Translations under genes and position numbers: made by a program
The notes under the pieces: model-generated
Database searches by the model: none
Told to the model about the DNA's origin: nothing
The model's input: the letters and a program-made list of their open reading frames with translations, nothing else
Part shown: piece after piece, positions 1-7,486 of the stretch
Layout of the letters: each line of letters begins with the position of its first letter
Numbering within the stretch: position 1 is the stretch's first letter
Source of the DNA: Paucibacter sp. DJ2R-2
GTDB lineage: Bacteria > Pseudomonadota > Gammaproteobacteria > Burkholderiales > Burkholderiaceae_C
Assembly: GCF_025717675.1 (NCBI RefSeq)
Contig: NZ_JAJIRT010000005.1
Location: 62,001-126,000, forward strand
Length of the DNA stretch: 64,000 nt
Direction of reading: 5' to 3'

Positions 1-1982
1 TCCAGCGTCGCGATGCTGACGCCGGAGTTGCCGACCTTGCCGTAGATGTCCGGCCGCGGTGCCGGGTCGGCGCCGTAGAGCGTGACCGAGTCAAACGCGG
101 TGGACAGGCGCTTGGCCGGCATGCCTTCGGACACCAGCTTGAAGCGGCGATTCGTGCGGAAGGCATCGCCCTCGCCGGCGAACATGCGGGTCGGGTCCTC
201 GCCCTCACGCTTGAAGGCGAACACGCCGGCGGTGTAGGGGAAGCTGCCCGGCACGTTTTCCAGCAGCAGCCACTTGAGCAGCTCGCCATGGCACTCGTAG
301 TGCGGCAGCACGACCTTGCGGATCTTGGTGCCCGAGAGGCTGGTGTGAACGAGGTTGGTGCGGATCTCCTTGTCGCGGATCTTCACCACGTACTCGTCGC
401 CGGCGTAAGCCTTTTGCATATCGGGCCATTGCTTGAGCAGCTGGCGGGCGCCGCCTTCCATCTGCGCTTCGCGGGCCTCGGCCAGCTCGCCCAGGGCGGT
501 GCGGGCGCCGTTCTTTTCGGGGTTGGCTTCCAGCAGCATGCGTGAGCTGCCCCAGAGCTGCTGAATCTCGCGCGCCAGCGTGGCCTGCTGGCGGGCGCGC
601 TTTTTGTAGCCGCGCACGGTGTCAGCAATTTCGGCCAGATAACGCACACGCGCAGCGGGCACCACCGGCGTCTGGTGGGTGCTGTGGCGGGTGGCGACCA
701 GGGGCAGGCGGCCTTCTTGCAGCTGCAGGCCCAGCTCGGCCAGGCGAGGCTTCATGGCCTGGTAGAGGGCGGTGACGCCGTCGTCGTTGAAGCGGCTGGC
801 CATGGTGCCGAAGACCGGCATCTGGTCCGGCGCGGTGGTCCAGGCTTCCTTGTTGCGCTGCACCTGCTTGGCGACATCGCGGATCGCGTCCAGCGCGCCC
901 TTGCGGTCGAATTTGTTGATGGCCACGAACTCGGCGAAGTCCAGCATGTCGATCTTCTCGAGCTGGCTGGCGGCGCCGAACTCGGGCGTCATCACATACA
1001 TGGGCACGTCCACATGCGGCACGATGGCCGCATCGCCCTGGCCGATGCCCGAGGTCTCGACCACGATCAGGTCGAAGCCGGCCACCTTGGCGGCGGCAAT
1101 CGCGTCGGGCAGGGCAGGGGAGATTTCGCTGCCGAAGTCACGGGTGGCGAGGCTGCGCATGAACACTCTTTGACCTTGGCTCCACGGACCAATCGCGTTC
1201 ATGCGAATGCGGTCGCCGAGCAAGGCGCCACCGCTCTTGCGGCGCGAGGGGTCGATGGAAATGACGGCCACGCGCAGGCGGTCGCTCTGGTCCAGGCGCA
1301 GGCGGCGGATCAGCTCGTCGGTCAGGCTGCTCTTGCCGGCGCCACCGGTGCCGGTGATGCCCAGCACGGGCACCTGGATGCTCTTGGCGGCGGCTTGCAG
1401 CTCGGCCACCAGGTTCGCATCGGCCTTGTCGTTTTCCAGCGCGGTGATCAGCTGGGCCAGGGCGCGCCAGGCGGCTTCGCTGTGGCCTTGCAGGGCGCTC
1501 AGGGCGCTGGGGGCGTAGACGCTGAAGTCCTGGTCGGCCTTCATCACCATCTCGCCGATCATGCCTTGCAGGCCCATGCGCTGGCCGTCTTCGGGGCTGA
1601 AGATGCGCACGCCGTGGGCGGCCAGATCGCGGATCTCGGCCGGCACGATCACGCCGCCGCCGCCGCCGAAGACCTGGATGTGTTCGCCGCCGCGTGCTTT
1701 CAGCAGCTCGACCATGTATTTGAAGTACTCGACATGGCCGCCCTGGTAGGAGCTGATGGCGATGCCTTGCGCGTCTTCCTGCAGCGCAGCGGTGACCACC
1801 TCGTCGACCGAGCGGTTGTGGCCCAGGTGGATCACCTCGGCGCCCATGCCTTGCAGGATGCGGCGCATGATGTTGATGGCCGCATCGTGGCCGTCGAAGA
1901 GGCTGGCGGCCGTCACAAAGCGCACCTTGTTCGTCGGGCGGTAATTGGCCAGGGCTTTGTTTTCGGCGGACAAATCGGTCAT
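1..1982 (-). CDS. icmF: Fused isobutyryl-CoA mutase IcmF (3' end beyond window)
   Basis: Adenosylcobalamin-dependent mutase interconverting isobutyryl-CoA and n-butyryl-CoA, with a built-in G-protein chaperone. About 660 N-terminal residues are visible. They begin with a B12-binding domain (SLFDGHDAAIN supplies the cobalt-ligating His; GGGGGVIVPAEI follows), then a MeaI-type GTPase domain with P-loop GITGTGGAGKSS near residue 210 and the switch-region motif VVETSGIGQGD. The start of the mutase domain (NVPGSFPYTAGVF) follows, and the rest lies off the left edge. IcmF proteins are usually about 1,090 residues. The start at 1982 gives MTDLSAENKALANYRP, a normal IcmF N-terminus. The gene reads away from a perfect ACGT-type palindrome about 75 bp upstream, which suggests control by a MerR-family acyl-CoA regulator. 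Family assignment is firm; substrate preference within the family is inferred. Confidence 0.93.
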   Translation of the reverse strand, partial: MTDLSAENKALANYRPTNKVRFVTAASLFDGHDAAINIMRRILQGMGAEVIHLGHNRSVDEVVTAALQEDAQGIAISSYQGGHVEYFKYMVELLKARGGEHIQVFGGGGGVIVPAEIRDLAAHGVRIFSPEDGQRMGLQGMIGEMVMKADQDFSVYAPSALSALQGHSEAAWRALAQLITALENDKADANLVAELQAAAKSIQVPVLGITGTGGAGKSSLTDELIRRLRLDQSDRLRVAVISIDPSRRKSGGALLGDRIRMNAIGPWSQGQRVFMRSLATRDFGSEISPALPDAIAAAKVAGFDLIVVETSGIGQGDAAIVPHVDVPMYVMTPEFGAASQLEKIDMLDFAEFVAINKFDRKGALDAIRDVAKQVQRNKEAWTTAPDQMPVFGTMASRFNDDGVTALYQAMKPRLAELGLQLQEGRLPLVATRHSTHQTPVVPAARVRYLAEIADTVRGYKKRARQQATLAREIQQLWGSSRMLLEANPEKNGARTALGELAEAREAQMEGGARQLLKQWPDMQKAYAGDEYVVKIRDKEIRTNLVHTSLSGTKIRKVVLPHYECHGELLKWLLLENVPGSFPYTAGVFAFKREGEDPTRMFAGEGDAFRTNRRFKLVSEGMPAKRLSTAFDSVTLYGADPAPRPDIYGKVGNSGVSIATL

Positions 1983-2057
1983 GGCGAGTCTCCTGCGGGC
2001 TGTGCGGTGGCGAAGCCCGGTTCTATCAGCAAAGGTGGGCGGATTCTAGGTGTTGAT

Positions 2058-2077
2058 TGACGTTTACGTAAACGTCA
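2058..2077. promoter_or_regulatory. Perfect 20-bp palindromic operator upstream of icmF
   Basis: TGACGTTTACGTAAACGTCA is its own reverse complement over all 20 bases. It lies in the 277-bp divergent gap between icmF and the serine hydrolase gene, about 75 bp before the icmF start. Bases 2064-2077 (TTACGTAAACGTCA) match 13 of 14 bases of the site upstream of the MerR gene at 45540. Binding by a LiuR-type MerR protein is inferred. Confidence 0.7.
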
Positions 2078-2259
2078 TTGGCCGCGAAGGCTGGGTTCGT
2101 CCTTGCACCTCCTTGTACCTCCTTGCGCTCTCGGGTGAGCTTCGTCAAGTCTGCCCAAGCCCGGCGATCTCGCCTAGCATCCAGCGCTGCCCGTCCTGAC
2201 TTTCACCCCCGCCCGCCACGGCCGCCCTGTGCTGTCGCGGGCCGAACCAGGAGATTGCT

Positions 2260-4353
2260 GTGCCCCGTCCCTCCCTCGCCAACAAGCATCGTCTTCTTGC
2301 CACGGGGGCTGCGGCCACCTGGCTTTGCTCCGTGTTGCTGGCGGCTGCGCTGCCGGCCACGCCCTTGCGCGCCGCTGAGGCGCCGGCTGCCGCCGCGGCG
2401 GCAAGCCAACAGACCGCCACCGGCCACACCTTCAGCCCCCCCGAGGGCTTTGTGCTCAAGAACGAAGGCCGGCTCAGCTTGATGACCGCGCCCGAGGGCG
2501 ATGCCACTCTGGCTATTGCCGACCTGGCCGAGGCCAAGGATGCCGACAGCGCCGTCGCCCAGGCCTGGGCCCTGTTCAAGCCCGGCTTCAAGCGCAGTCT
2601 GCGCTTGGCCACGCCGCGCCCGCCGCGCCACGGCTGGGAGGAGCAGCGGGTCTATGACTACGAAACCTCGCCCAACGAGCGCCTGGTGCTGCAGGCCATG
2701 GCGCGGCGCGCTGGCAGCCGCTGGGTGGTGCTGATGTTGGAGGGCTCGGAGGCCACCATCGAAAAACGCGGCTCCCCCATCAACCAGACCTTCTCCAGCC
2801 TGCGCCCGCAGGGCTACCAGCGAGAGAGCTTTGTTGGCCGCAAGCCGCTGCCGCTGACGCCGGAGCGCATCGCCGCGCTCAAGGCCTTTCTGGCCCAGGG
2901 CATGAAGGCGCTCGATGTGCCGGGCGTGGGCTTCAGCCTGATCGATGGCAACAAGGTGGTGTTCGAAGGTGGCTTGGGCGTGCGGGCCATGGGCTCGACC
3001 AAGCCAGTCGATGCCGACACGGTCTTCATGGCCGCCTCCAACACCAAGGCCATGACCACGGCCTTGCTGGCCCAGGCCGTGGATGCCGGCCGCCTGCGCT
3101 GGGATCAACCGGCCGCCCAGGCTTTCCCTGGCTTCAAGCTGGCCGACCCAGGCGTGACCCAGCAGGTGCTGATCAAACACCTGGTCTGCGCCTGCACCGG
3201 CATGCCGCGCCAGGACCTGGAATGGCTGTTCGGTGAAGTGAAGGCGCCGGCCAGCTCCACCTTCGACCAGCTCAGCCTGATGAAGCCGACCAGCCAGTTT
3301 GGCGAGGTGTTTCAGTACAGCAATTTGATGGTGGCGGCCGGTGGCTACATCGCGGCTTCTGCCTTCGCGCCGGGCCAGGATGTCGGTCTCGCTTACGACC
3401 GCCTGATGCGCGACAAGCTCTTCGGCCCGCTGGGCATGAAGAACACCACCTTCGACTTCGCCCAGGCATTGCGCGGCAACCATGCCGAGCCGCATGGTGA
3501 CGACCTGATGGGCCGCACCCGCCCGGCGCGCATGGACCTGAACTACACCATCGTGCCGGCCCGGCCGGCCGGCGCCGTGTGGACCAGCCCGCGCGATTTC
3601 AGCCGCTATGTGCTGATGGAGCTGGGCCAGGGCCGCACGCCCGAGGGCCAGATCCTGATCAGCGAGCCCAACTGGCGTGCCCGTTATGCGCCGCAAGTCA
3701 TGGTGGGCGAAGACATTCACTACGGCATGGGTTTGATGATTGACCGCCAGCAAGGCGTCACCGTGGTGCGCCACGGCGGTGACATGATCGGCTTTCACAG
3801 CGATATGTTCTGGCTGCCCGATTTTGGCATCGGCGGCACCATCCTGACCAACTCCGATTCCGGCGTGCTGCTGCGCGGCCCCTTCCTGCGCAAGCTGCTG
3901 GAGATCGTGTTCGAGGGCAAGCCCGAGGCCGACGAGCGCCTGCGCCTGGCGGCCCTGAATCGCCATGCCGAGGCCAAGCGGGCGCGCGAACTGCTGACCT
4001 TGCCCGTGCCCAAGGCCAGCATGGAAGCCTTGAACGCCGGCTATGTCAGCAAGGAGCTGGGGCCGATCCAAGTGGGCAAGAAAGGCGGCAAGCTGGACTT
4101 CCGCTTCCAGCATTGGCACAGCGAAGTGGCTCTGCGCAAGGCCGAGGACGGCACCCAGTCCTTCATGACCATTGACCCAGGCATCGGCGGCATCGAGTTC
4201 GTGCTCGGCGCGGCCAAGCCCGCTGGCGGCGCTCGCGCGGCGGCGCCGCTGATCTTGCGCGATGCCCAGCACGAGTACGAGTTCGCCCCGGCTTGCGGCC
4301 GCTGGAAGCAAGACGACAGCGGCGCCTGGACGGCGGCGGCCTGCGGGCGCTGA
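2260..4353 (+). CDS. Exported serine hydrolase, beta-lactamase/class C PBP fold
   Basis: A 697-residue protein starting at GTG 2260, seven bases after an AGGAG ribosome site. The N-terminus has a signal peptide (LLATGAAATWLCSVLLAAAL...AEA), so it probably acts in the periplasm. An uncharacterised segment of about 120 residues precedes the beta-lactamase-related domain. The domain carries the SxxK nucleophile motif (S260-N-T-K263), the YxN motif (Y353-S-N355) and HGG (H505) in place of KTG. This set defines the DD-peptidase/esterase/AmpC superfamily. A further C-terminal segment of about 150 residues follows. Substrate cannot be read from sequence: peptide, ester or beta-lactam are all possible. 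It stands alone between icmF and the MerR-MFS pair. Confidence 0.85.
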   Translation: MPRPSLANKHRLLATGAAATWLCSVLLAAALPATPLRAAEAPAAAAAASQQTATGHTFSPPEGFVLKNEGRLSLMTAPEGDATLAIADLAEAKDADSAVAQAWALFKPGFKRSLRLATPRPPRHGWEEQRVYDYETSPNERLVLQAMARRAGSRWVVLMLEGSEATIEKRGSPINQTFSSLRPQGYQRESFVGRKPLPLTPERIAALKAFLAQGMKALDVPGVGFSLIDGNKVVFEGGLGVRAMGSTKPVDADTVFMAASNTKAMTTALLAQAVDAGRLRWDQPAAQAFPGFKLADPGVTQQVLIKHLVCACTGMPRQDLEWLFGEVKAPASSTFDQLSLMKPTSQFGEVFQYSNLMVAAGGYIAASAFAPGQDVGLAYDRLMRDKLFGPLGMKNTTFDFAQALRGNHAEPHGDDLMGRTRPARMDLNYTIVPARPAGAVWTSPRDFSRYVLMELGQGRTPEGQILISEPNWRARYAPQVMVGEDIHYGMGLMIDRQQGVTVVRHGGDMIGFHSDMFWLPDFGIGGTILTNSDSGVLLRGPFLRKLLEIVFEGKPEADERLRLAALNRHAEAKRARELLTLPVPKASMEALNAGYVSKELGPIQVGKKGGKLDFRFQHWHSEVALRKAEDGTQSFMTIDPGIGGIEFVLGAAKPAGGARAAAPLILRDAQHEYEFAPACGRWKQDDSGAWTAAACGR

Positions 4354-4407
4354 AGCTCGGCCGCAGCCTGGCCGCGACAGGGTTTGGCCTGCTTGTTCGT
4401 TTCGGGC

Positions 4408-4438
4408 TTGACCCTGACGCAAGGGTAGGCTTCATCAT
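4408..4438 (+). promoter_or_regulatory. MerR-type promoter with 19-bp spacer
   Basis: A -35 TTGACC (4408-4413) and a weak -10 CATCAT (4433-4438) are 19 bp apart, longer than the usual 17. The spacer region holds a perfect inverted repeat, ACCCT (4411-4415) and AGGGT (4422-4426) with six bases between. An over-long spacer overlapping a dyad is the hallmark of MerR-activated promoters. It sits about 50 bp before the merR start, so autoregulation of the merR-MFS operon is likely. Confidence 0.6.
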
Positions 4439-4486
4439 CCAGCCTGACTCGCATGGGGCGAGCCGTTTGGAGATGCAAAGCAGGCC

Positions 4487-5278
4487 ATGAACGAGCAGAA
4501 CAGCAACAACTACAACTACAGCGTGGGTGAGCTGGCCCAGCGCAGCGGGCTGACCGTTCGCGCCTTGCACCATTATGAAAAGCTGGGGCTTTTGCTCCCC
4601 TCGGCACGCAGCGAGGCCGGTTACCGGCTGTACAGCGAGGCCGATGTGTTGCGTCTGCACCGGCTGTTGGCATGGCGCCAGACCGGCATGGCCTTGAAGG
4701 ACATCGGGCCCTTGCTGGACAGTGAAAGCCCGGCGCTGCGCGAGGTGCTGGCGCGCCAGGTGGCGGCTTTGCAGGCGCAGATGCTGCAGCAACAGCAGCT
4801 GCTCGATGCGCTGCAGCATGTCGCCCGTCAGGCGGAAGGGCAGGGCGCGGGTGCGGATACCGAACCGAGCTTGATCGAACACCTGTTGTTCGCCATGTCC
4901 ATGATGCGCGTGCAGGACAAGTACTTCAGCGCTGAGGACCGCCTGGTGCTGGCGCAGCAGAAGGCGCAAATGGGGCCCGAACGCGTGCTCGCGGCCGAGG
5001 CCGAGTGGCCGGCCCTGATTCGAAGCGTGCAGCAGGAAATGGCGCGAGGCACACCGTCTGGCAGTCCGCGTGTGCGCACCCTGGCGCAGCGCTGGATGGC
5101 CCTGACCCAGCAGTTCGTGGGTGACAGCCCGACGCTGCGCAGCAAGGTCACGACCATGTATGCGCAGGAGCCCGACCTGCAACGCCTCACCGGCGTGACG
5201 CCTGAGTTGATCGGCTACTTGCGTCAGGCCGTGGCCGCTTCCGGCGATGCAGCAGCCGCCGGCGAGGCGCAAGCATGA
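4487..5278 (+). CDS. MerR-family regulator with C-terminal effector domain
   Basis: A 263-residue transcription activator. The N-terminal MerR winged helix is clear: YSVGELAQRSGLTVRALHHYEK, then GYRLYSEADVLRLHRL. A coiled-coil dimerisation helix follows (RQVAALQAQMLQQQQLLDAL). The C-terminal part, about residues 125-255, resembles the TipAS antibiotic-recognition fold in size and in the run of helices around KVTTMY and LQRLTG. Its stop overlaps the next gene (ATGA), which encodes an MFS exporter, so the pair probably senses and exports a toxic small molecule. A MerR-type promoter with an inverted repeat lies directly upstream. The ligand is unknown. Confidence 0.88.
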   Translation: MNEQNSNNYNYSVGELAQRSGLTVRALHHYEKLGLLLPSARSEAGYRLYSEADVLRLHRLLAWRQTGMALKDIGPLLDSESPALREVLARQVAALQAQMLQQQQLLDALQHVARQAEGQGAGADTEPSLIEHLLFAMSMMRVQDKYFSAEDRLVLAQQKAQMGPERVLAAEAEWPALIRSVQQEMARGTPSGSPRVRTLAQRWMALTQQFVGDSPTLRSKVTTMYAQEPDLQRLTGVTPELIGYLRQAVAASGDAAAAGEAQA

Positions 5279-6600
5279 GTGCCGCGAACGACGTCAAGGC
5301 CGCGCCGGCTGCCGACCCGCGCCGCGCCCTGTTCGCCAATGCCAACTTCCGCTGGCTGCTGGGCGGTGGATTTTTGTCCATGTTGGGCGATCAGTTCACC
5401 TTGCTGGCCTTGCCCTGGCTGGTGCTGCAACTCAGCAGCGACCCGCTGGTGCTGGGCACTGTGCTGGCGCTGGCCAGCCTGCCGCGCGCGGTCTTCATCC
5501 TGATCGGCGGTGCCATCGTCGACCGCTACTCCTCGCAAGCCGTGCTGCAGCTGAGCAAATGGGCCAATGCCCTGCTGCTGGGCGCGCTGGCGGCCATGGT
5601 GGCTTCGGGCACGGTCAGTCTCCAGGCCGTGTATGCGATCAGCCTGCTGATCGGCCTGGCCACGGCCTTCAGCTATCCCGCCGGCAGCTCCATCCTGCCT
5701 CAGGCGCTGCCGCCGGCCCTGTTGCAGCCGGCCAATGGCCTGCTGATGGCCTTGCGCCAGCTCTCTGCCTTGCTGGGGCCGGTCACGGCGGGCCTGCTGA
5801 TCGCGGGCCAGGCCTCGGGGCTCGACGCCAGCGCAGCGCCTGGGCGCAGCGGCCTGGCCTGGGCCTTTGCGCTCGATGCCCTGAGCTTTGTGCTGTCCAG
5901 CTGGACCCTCAGCCGCGTGCGCCTGCTGCCGCGCACGGCGCCCCTGGCCGATGCTCAGTCGGTGCTGCAAGCCGTGGCCGAGGCCTTGCGCTGGTGCTGG
6001 CGCGATGTCGAGTTGCGCAGCCTCTGCCTCTACTTTGCGGCGGTGTCCTTTTTCGTCGCTGGACCCTTGCAGGTGGCGCTGCCGGTGTTGGCCAAGAACC
6101 AGCTGCCGGAGGGGGCCGCGGGCTTGGGCCTGCTGCTCACAGTGCATGGTGTGGGCAGCCTGATCGGCATGGCCATCGCCGGCCTGCGGCCCAACTGGCG
6201 TCTGTCCACGCTGGGCGGCACGGTGCTCTTGATCGACACCGTGGCCGCGCTGGTCTTCATGCCTTTCGGCCACATCCACGCCAGCTGGCAGGGGGCCGCT
6301 TTGCTCTTGCCCTTGGGAGTCTTGGGCGGCCTGGTGCAGGTGGCGGTGTTCAGCTGGATGCAGCAGCGCGTGCCGCCGGCCATGCTGGGCCGGGCCATGA
6401 GTGTGTTCATGTTCATCTTCATGGGCGTGGCGCCTTTGGCTGCTGCTTTGGCTGGTGCTGCGCTGCGGTTCTTGGCCGTGGCCGATCTCTTCACGGCTGC
6501 GGGCGTCTGCTTGCTGCTGATCGTGCTTCTCGGCCTCTGGCTGACGCCGATCCGGCGCATCGCCTACTTGGTGCCGGCGGAACCGCGAGCCGGCGTTTGA
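5275..6600 (+). CDS. MFS transporter, EntS-like exporter
   Basis: A 441-residue inner-membrane protein of the major facilitator superfamily, about twelve hydrophobic segments. The N-terminal stretch NFRWLLGGGFLSMLGDQFTL and the loop GGAIVDRYSS (motif A region, normally GxLaDRxg) fit the MFS_3/EntS group of drug and siderophore exporters. It overlaps the merR gene by four bases (ATGA), implying translational coupling and co-regulation. Exported substrate is not predictable. Length and continuity are normal, with no sign of breakage. Confidence 0.87.
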   Translation: MSAANDVKAAPAADPRRALFANANFRWLLGGGFLSMLGDQFTLLALPWLVLQLSSDPLVLGTVLALASLPRAVFILIGGAIVDRYSSQAVLQLSKWANALLLGALAAMVASGTVSLQAVYAISLLIGLATAFSYPAGSSILPQALPPALLQPANGLLMALRQLSALLGPVTAGLLIAGQASGLDASAAPGRSGLAWAFALDALSFVLSSWTLSRVRLLPRTAPLADAQSVLQAVAEALRWCWRDVELRSLCLYFAAVSFFVAGPLQVALPVLAKNQLPEGAAGLGLLLTVHGVGSLIGMAIAGLRPNWRLSTLGGTVLLIDTVAALVFMPFGHIHASWQGAALLLPLGVLGGLVQVAVFSWMQQRVPPAMLGRAMSVFMFIFMGVAPLAAALAGAALRFLAVADLFTAAGVCLLLIVLLGLWLTPIRRIAYLVPAEPRAGV

Positions 6601-6680
6601 AGGCTGGAGCGATCGGCAGGGCTGCGCAAGCTGCGATGATGGGCGCACCTCATTTCTTATCAAGCGAGAGCGCTCTGACC

Positions 6681-7259
6681 ATGAACTCCAAGTTCCAATT
6701 TCTGGCTTCTTCGACCGCACTGGCCTTGAGCCTGAGCTTGGCCCTTCAGCCGGCCCGGGCCGCCGAAGAGCCGGCCAAGCCGGCGGTCAAGAAGGTCGTC
6801 AAAAAGGCCGCAGACAGCAAGAAGGCCGCAGCCGTCGCCGCCACCGGCGCGGCCGCAGCGGCTGCCACTGCTGCTGCTGCTGCAGCATCGGCAGCGGCAC
6901 CTGTAGCGGCGCCGGCCCCGGTGCTCACCGCTTCAGGCCTGCGTTATGAAGAGCTTCGCACTGGCACCGGCGCCCATCCGACGGCAGCCGACAAGGTGCG
7001 CGTGCATTACGTCGGCACTTTTCTCGATGGCCGCGAATTCGACAGCTCGATCAAGCGCGGCACGCCGGCCGAGTTCCCGCTGGGTCGTGTGATCAAGTGC
7101 TGGACCGAAGGCGTGCAGCTGATGAAGGTCGGCGGCAAAGCTCGCTTGCATTGCCCCTCGGCGTTGGCCTACGGTGAGCGCGGCGCCGGCGGCGGCGTGA
7201 TCCCGCCGAACAGCGACCTGCAGTTTGAGGTCGAGCTGCTGGATATCGTGGCGCCTTGA
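6681..7259 (+). CDS. Exported FKBP-type peptidyl-prolyl cis-trans isomerase
   Basis: A 192-residue foldase. The start at 6681 gives a signal peptide (FLASSTALALSLSLALQPARA), then a Lys/Ala-rich low-complexity linker of about 55 residues (AKPAVKKVVKKAADSKK and an alanine run). The FKBP domain spans about residues 85-192, with the typical HYVGTFLDGREFDSS, PLGRVIKCWTEGVQLM, ALAYGER and VIPPNSDLQFEVELLDI blocks. The reading frame stays open far upstream inside the MFS gene, but only this start yields a signal peptide. It catalyses prolyl isomerisation in folding of periplasmic proteins. The extended Ala-rich spacer may hold the domain away from the membrane; that is inference. Confidence 0.9.
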   Translation: MNSKFQFLASSTALALSLSLALQPARAAEEPAKPAVKKVVKKAADSKKAAAVAATGAAAAAATAAAAAASAAAPVAAPAPVLTASGLRYEELRTGTGAHPTAADKVRVHYVGTFLDGREFDSSIKRGTPAEFPLGRVIKCWTEGVQLMKVGGKARLHCPSALAYGERGAGGGVIPPNSDLQFEVELLDIVAP

Positions 7260-7282
7260 TCGTGGTCGGGGGCGGCTGGATT

Positions 7283-7451
7283 CGGCACAGAGCCGTCGTT
7301 CGCTGAGATTTGAATACGAACGCAGAGTGCGCGGAGGTTCGCAGAGATCGCAGAGAGAGAAGAAGAGCGAGGATTGTGTTCTCAGCGTCCTCTGCGGTCC
7401 TCTGCGAACTCTGCGTGCTGAAGCTTCTCCGCGAACGACGGCTCCGTGCCG
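7283..7451. repeat. Long imperfect inverted repeat with CGCAGAG heptamers
   Basis: The outer arms 7283-7303 and 7431-7451 pair in 20 of 21 positions. Inside them 7320-7328 and 7408-7416 pair perfectly. The left arm holds CGCAGAG at 7321, 7340 and 7349 plus CGCGGAG at 7330; the right arm holds the complementary CTCTGCG at 7390, 7400 and 7409. Spacing is 9-10 bp. The whole element fills the gap between two convergent genes and could form a hairpin of about 80 pairs. It may serve as a bidirectional terminator or be a dispersed repeat. Confidence 0.75.
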
Positions 7452-7486
7452 ATTGCAGCCCCGGCCAACACAGCCATAAATTCGCC

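Noticed and set aside
2203-4422. Minus-strand open frame of about 740 codons antisense to the serine hydrolase gene
   Set aside because: The plus-strand frame has a ribosome site, signal peptide and catalytic motifs. The antisense product has no recognisable domain and is a by-product of high-GC codon bias; many similar shadows were left out.
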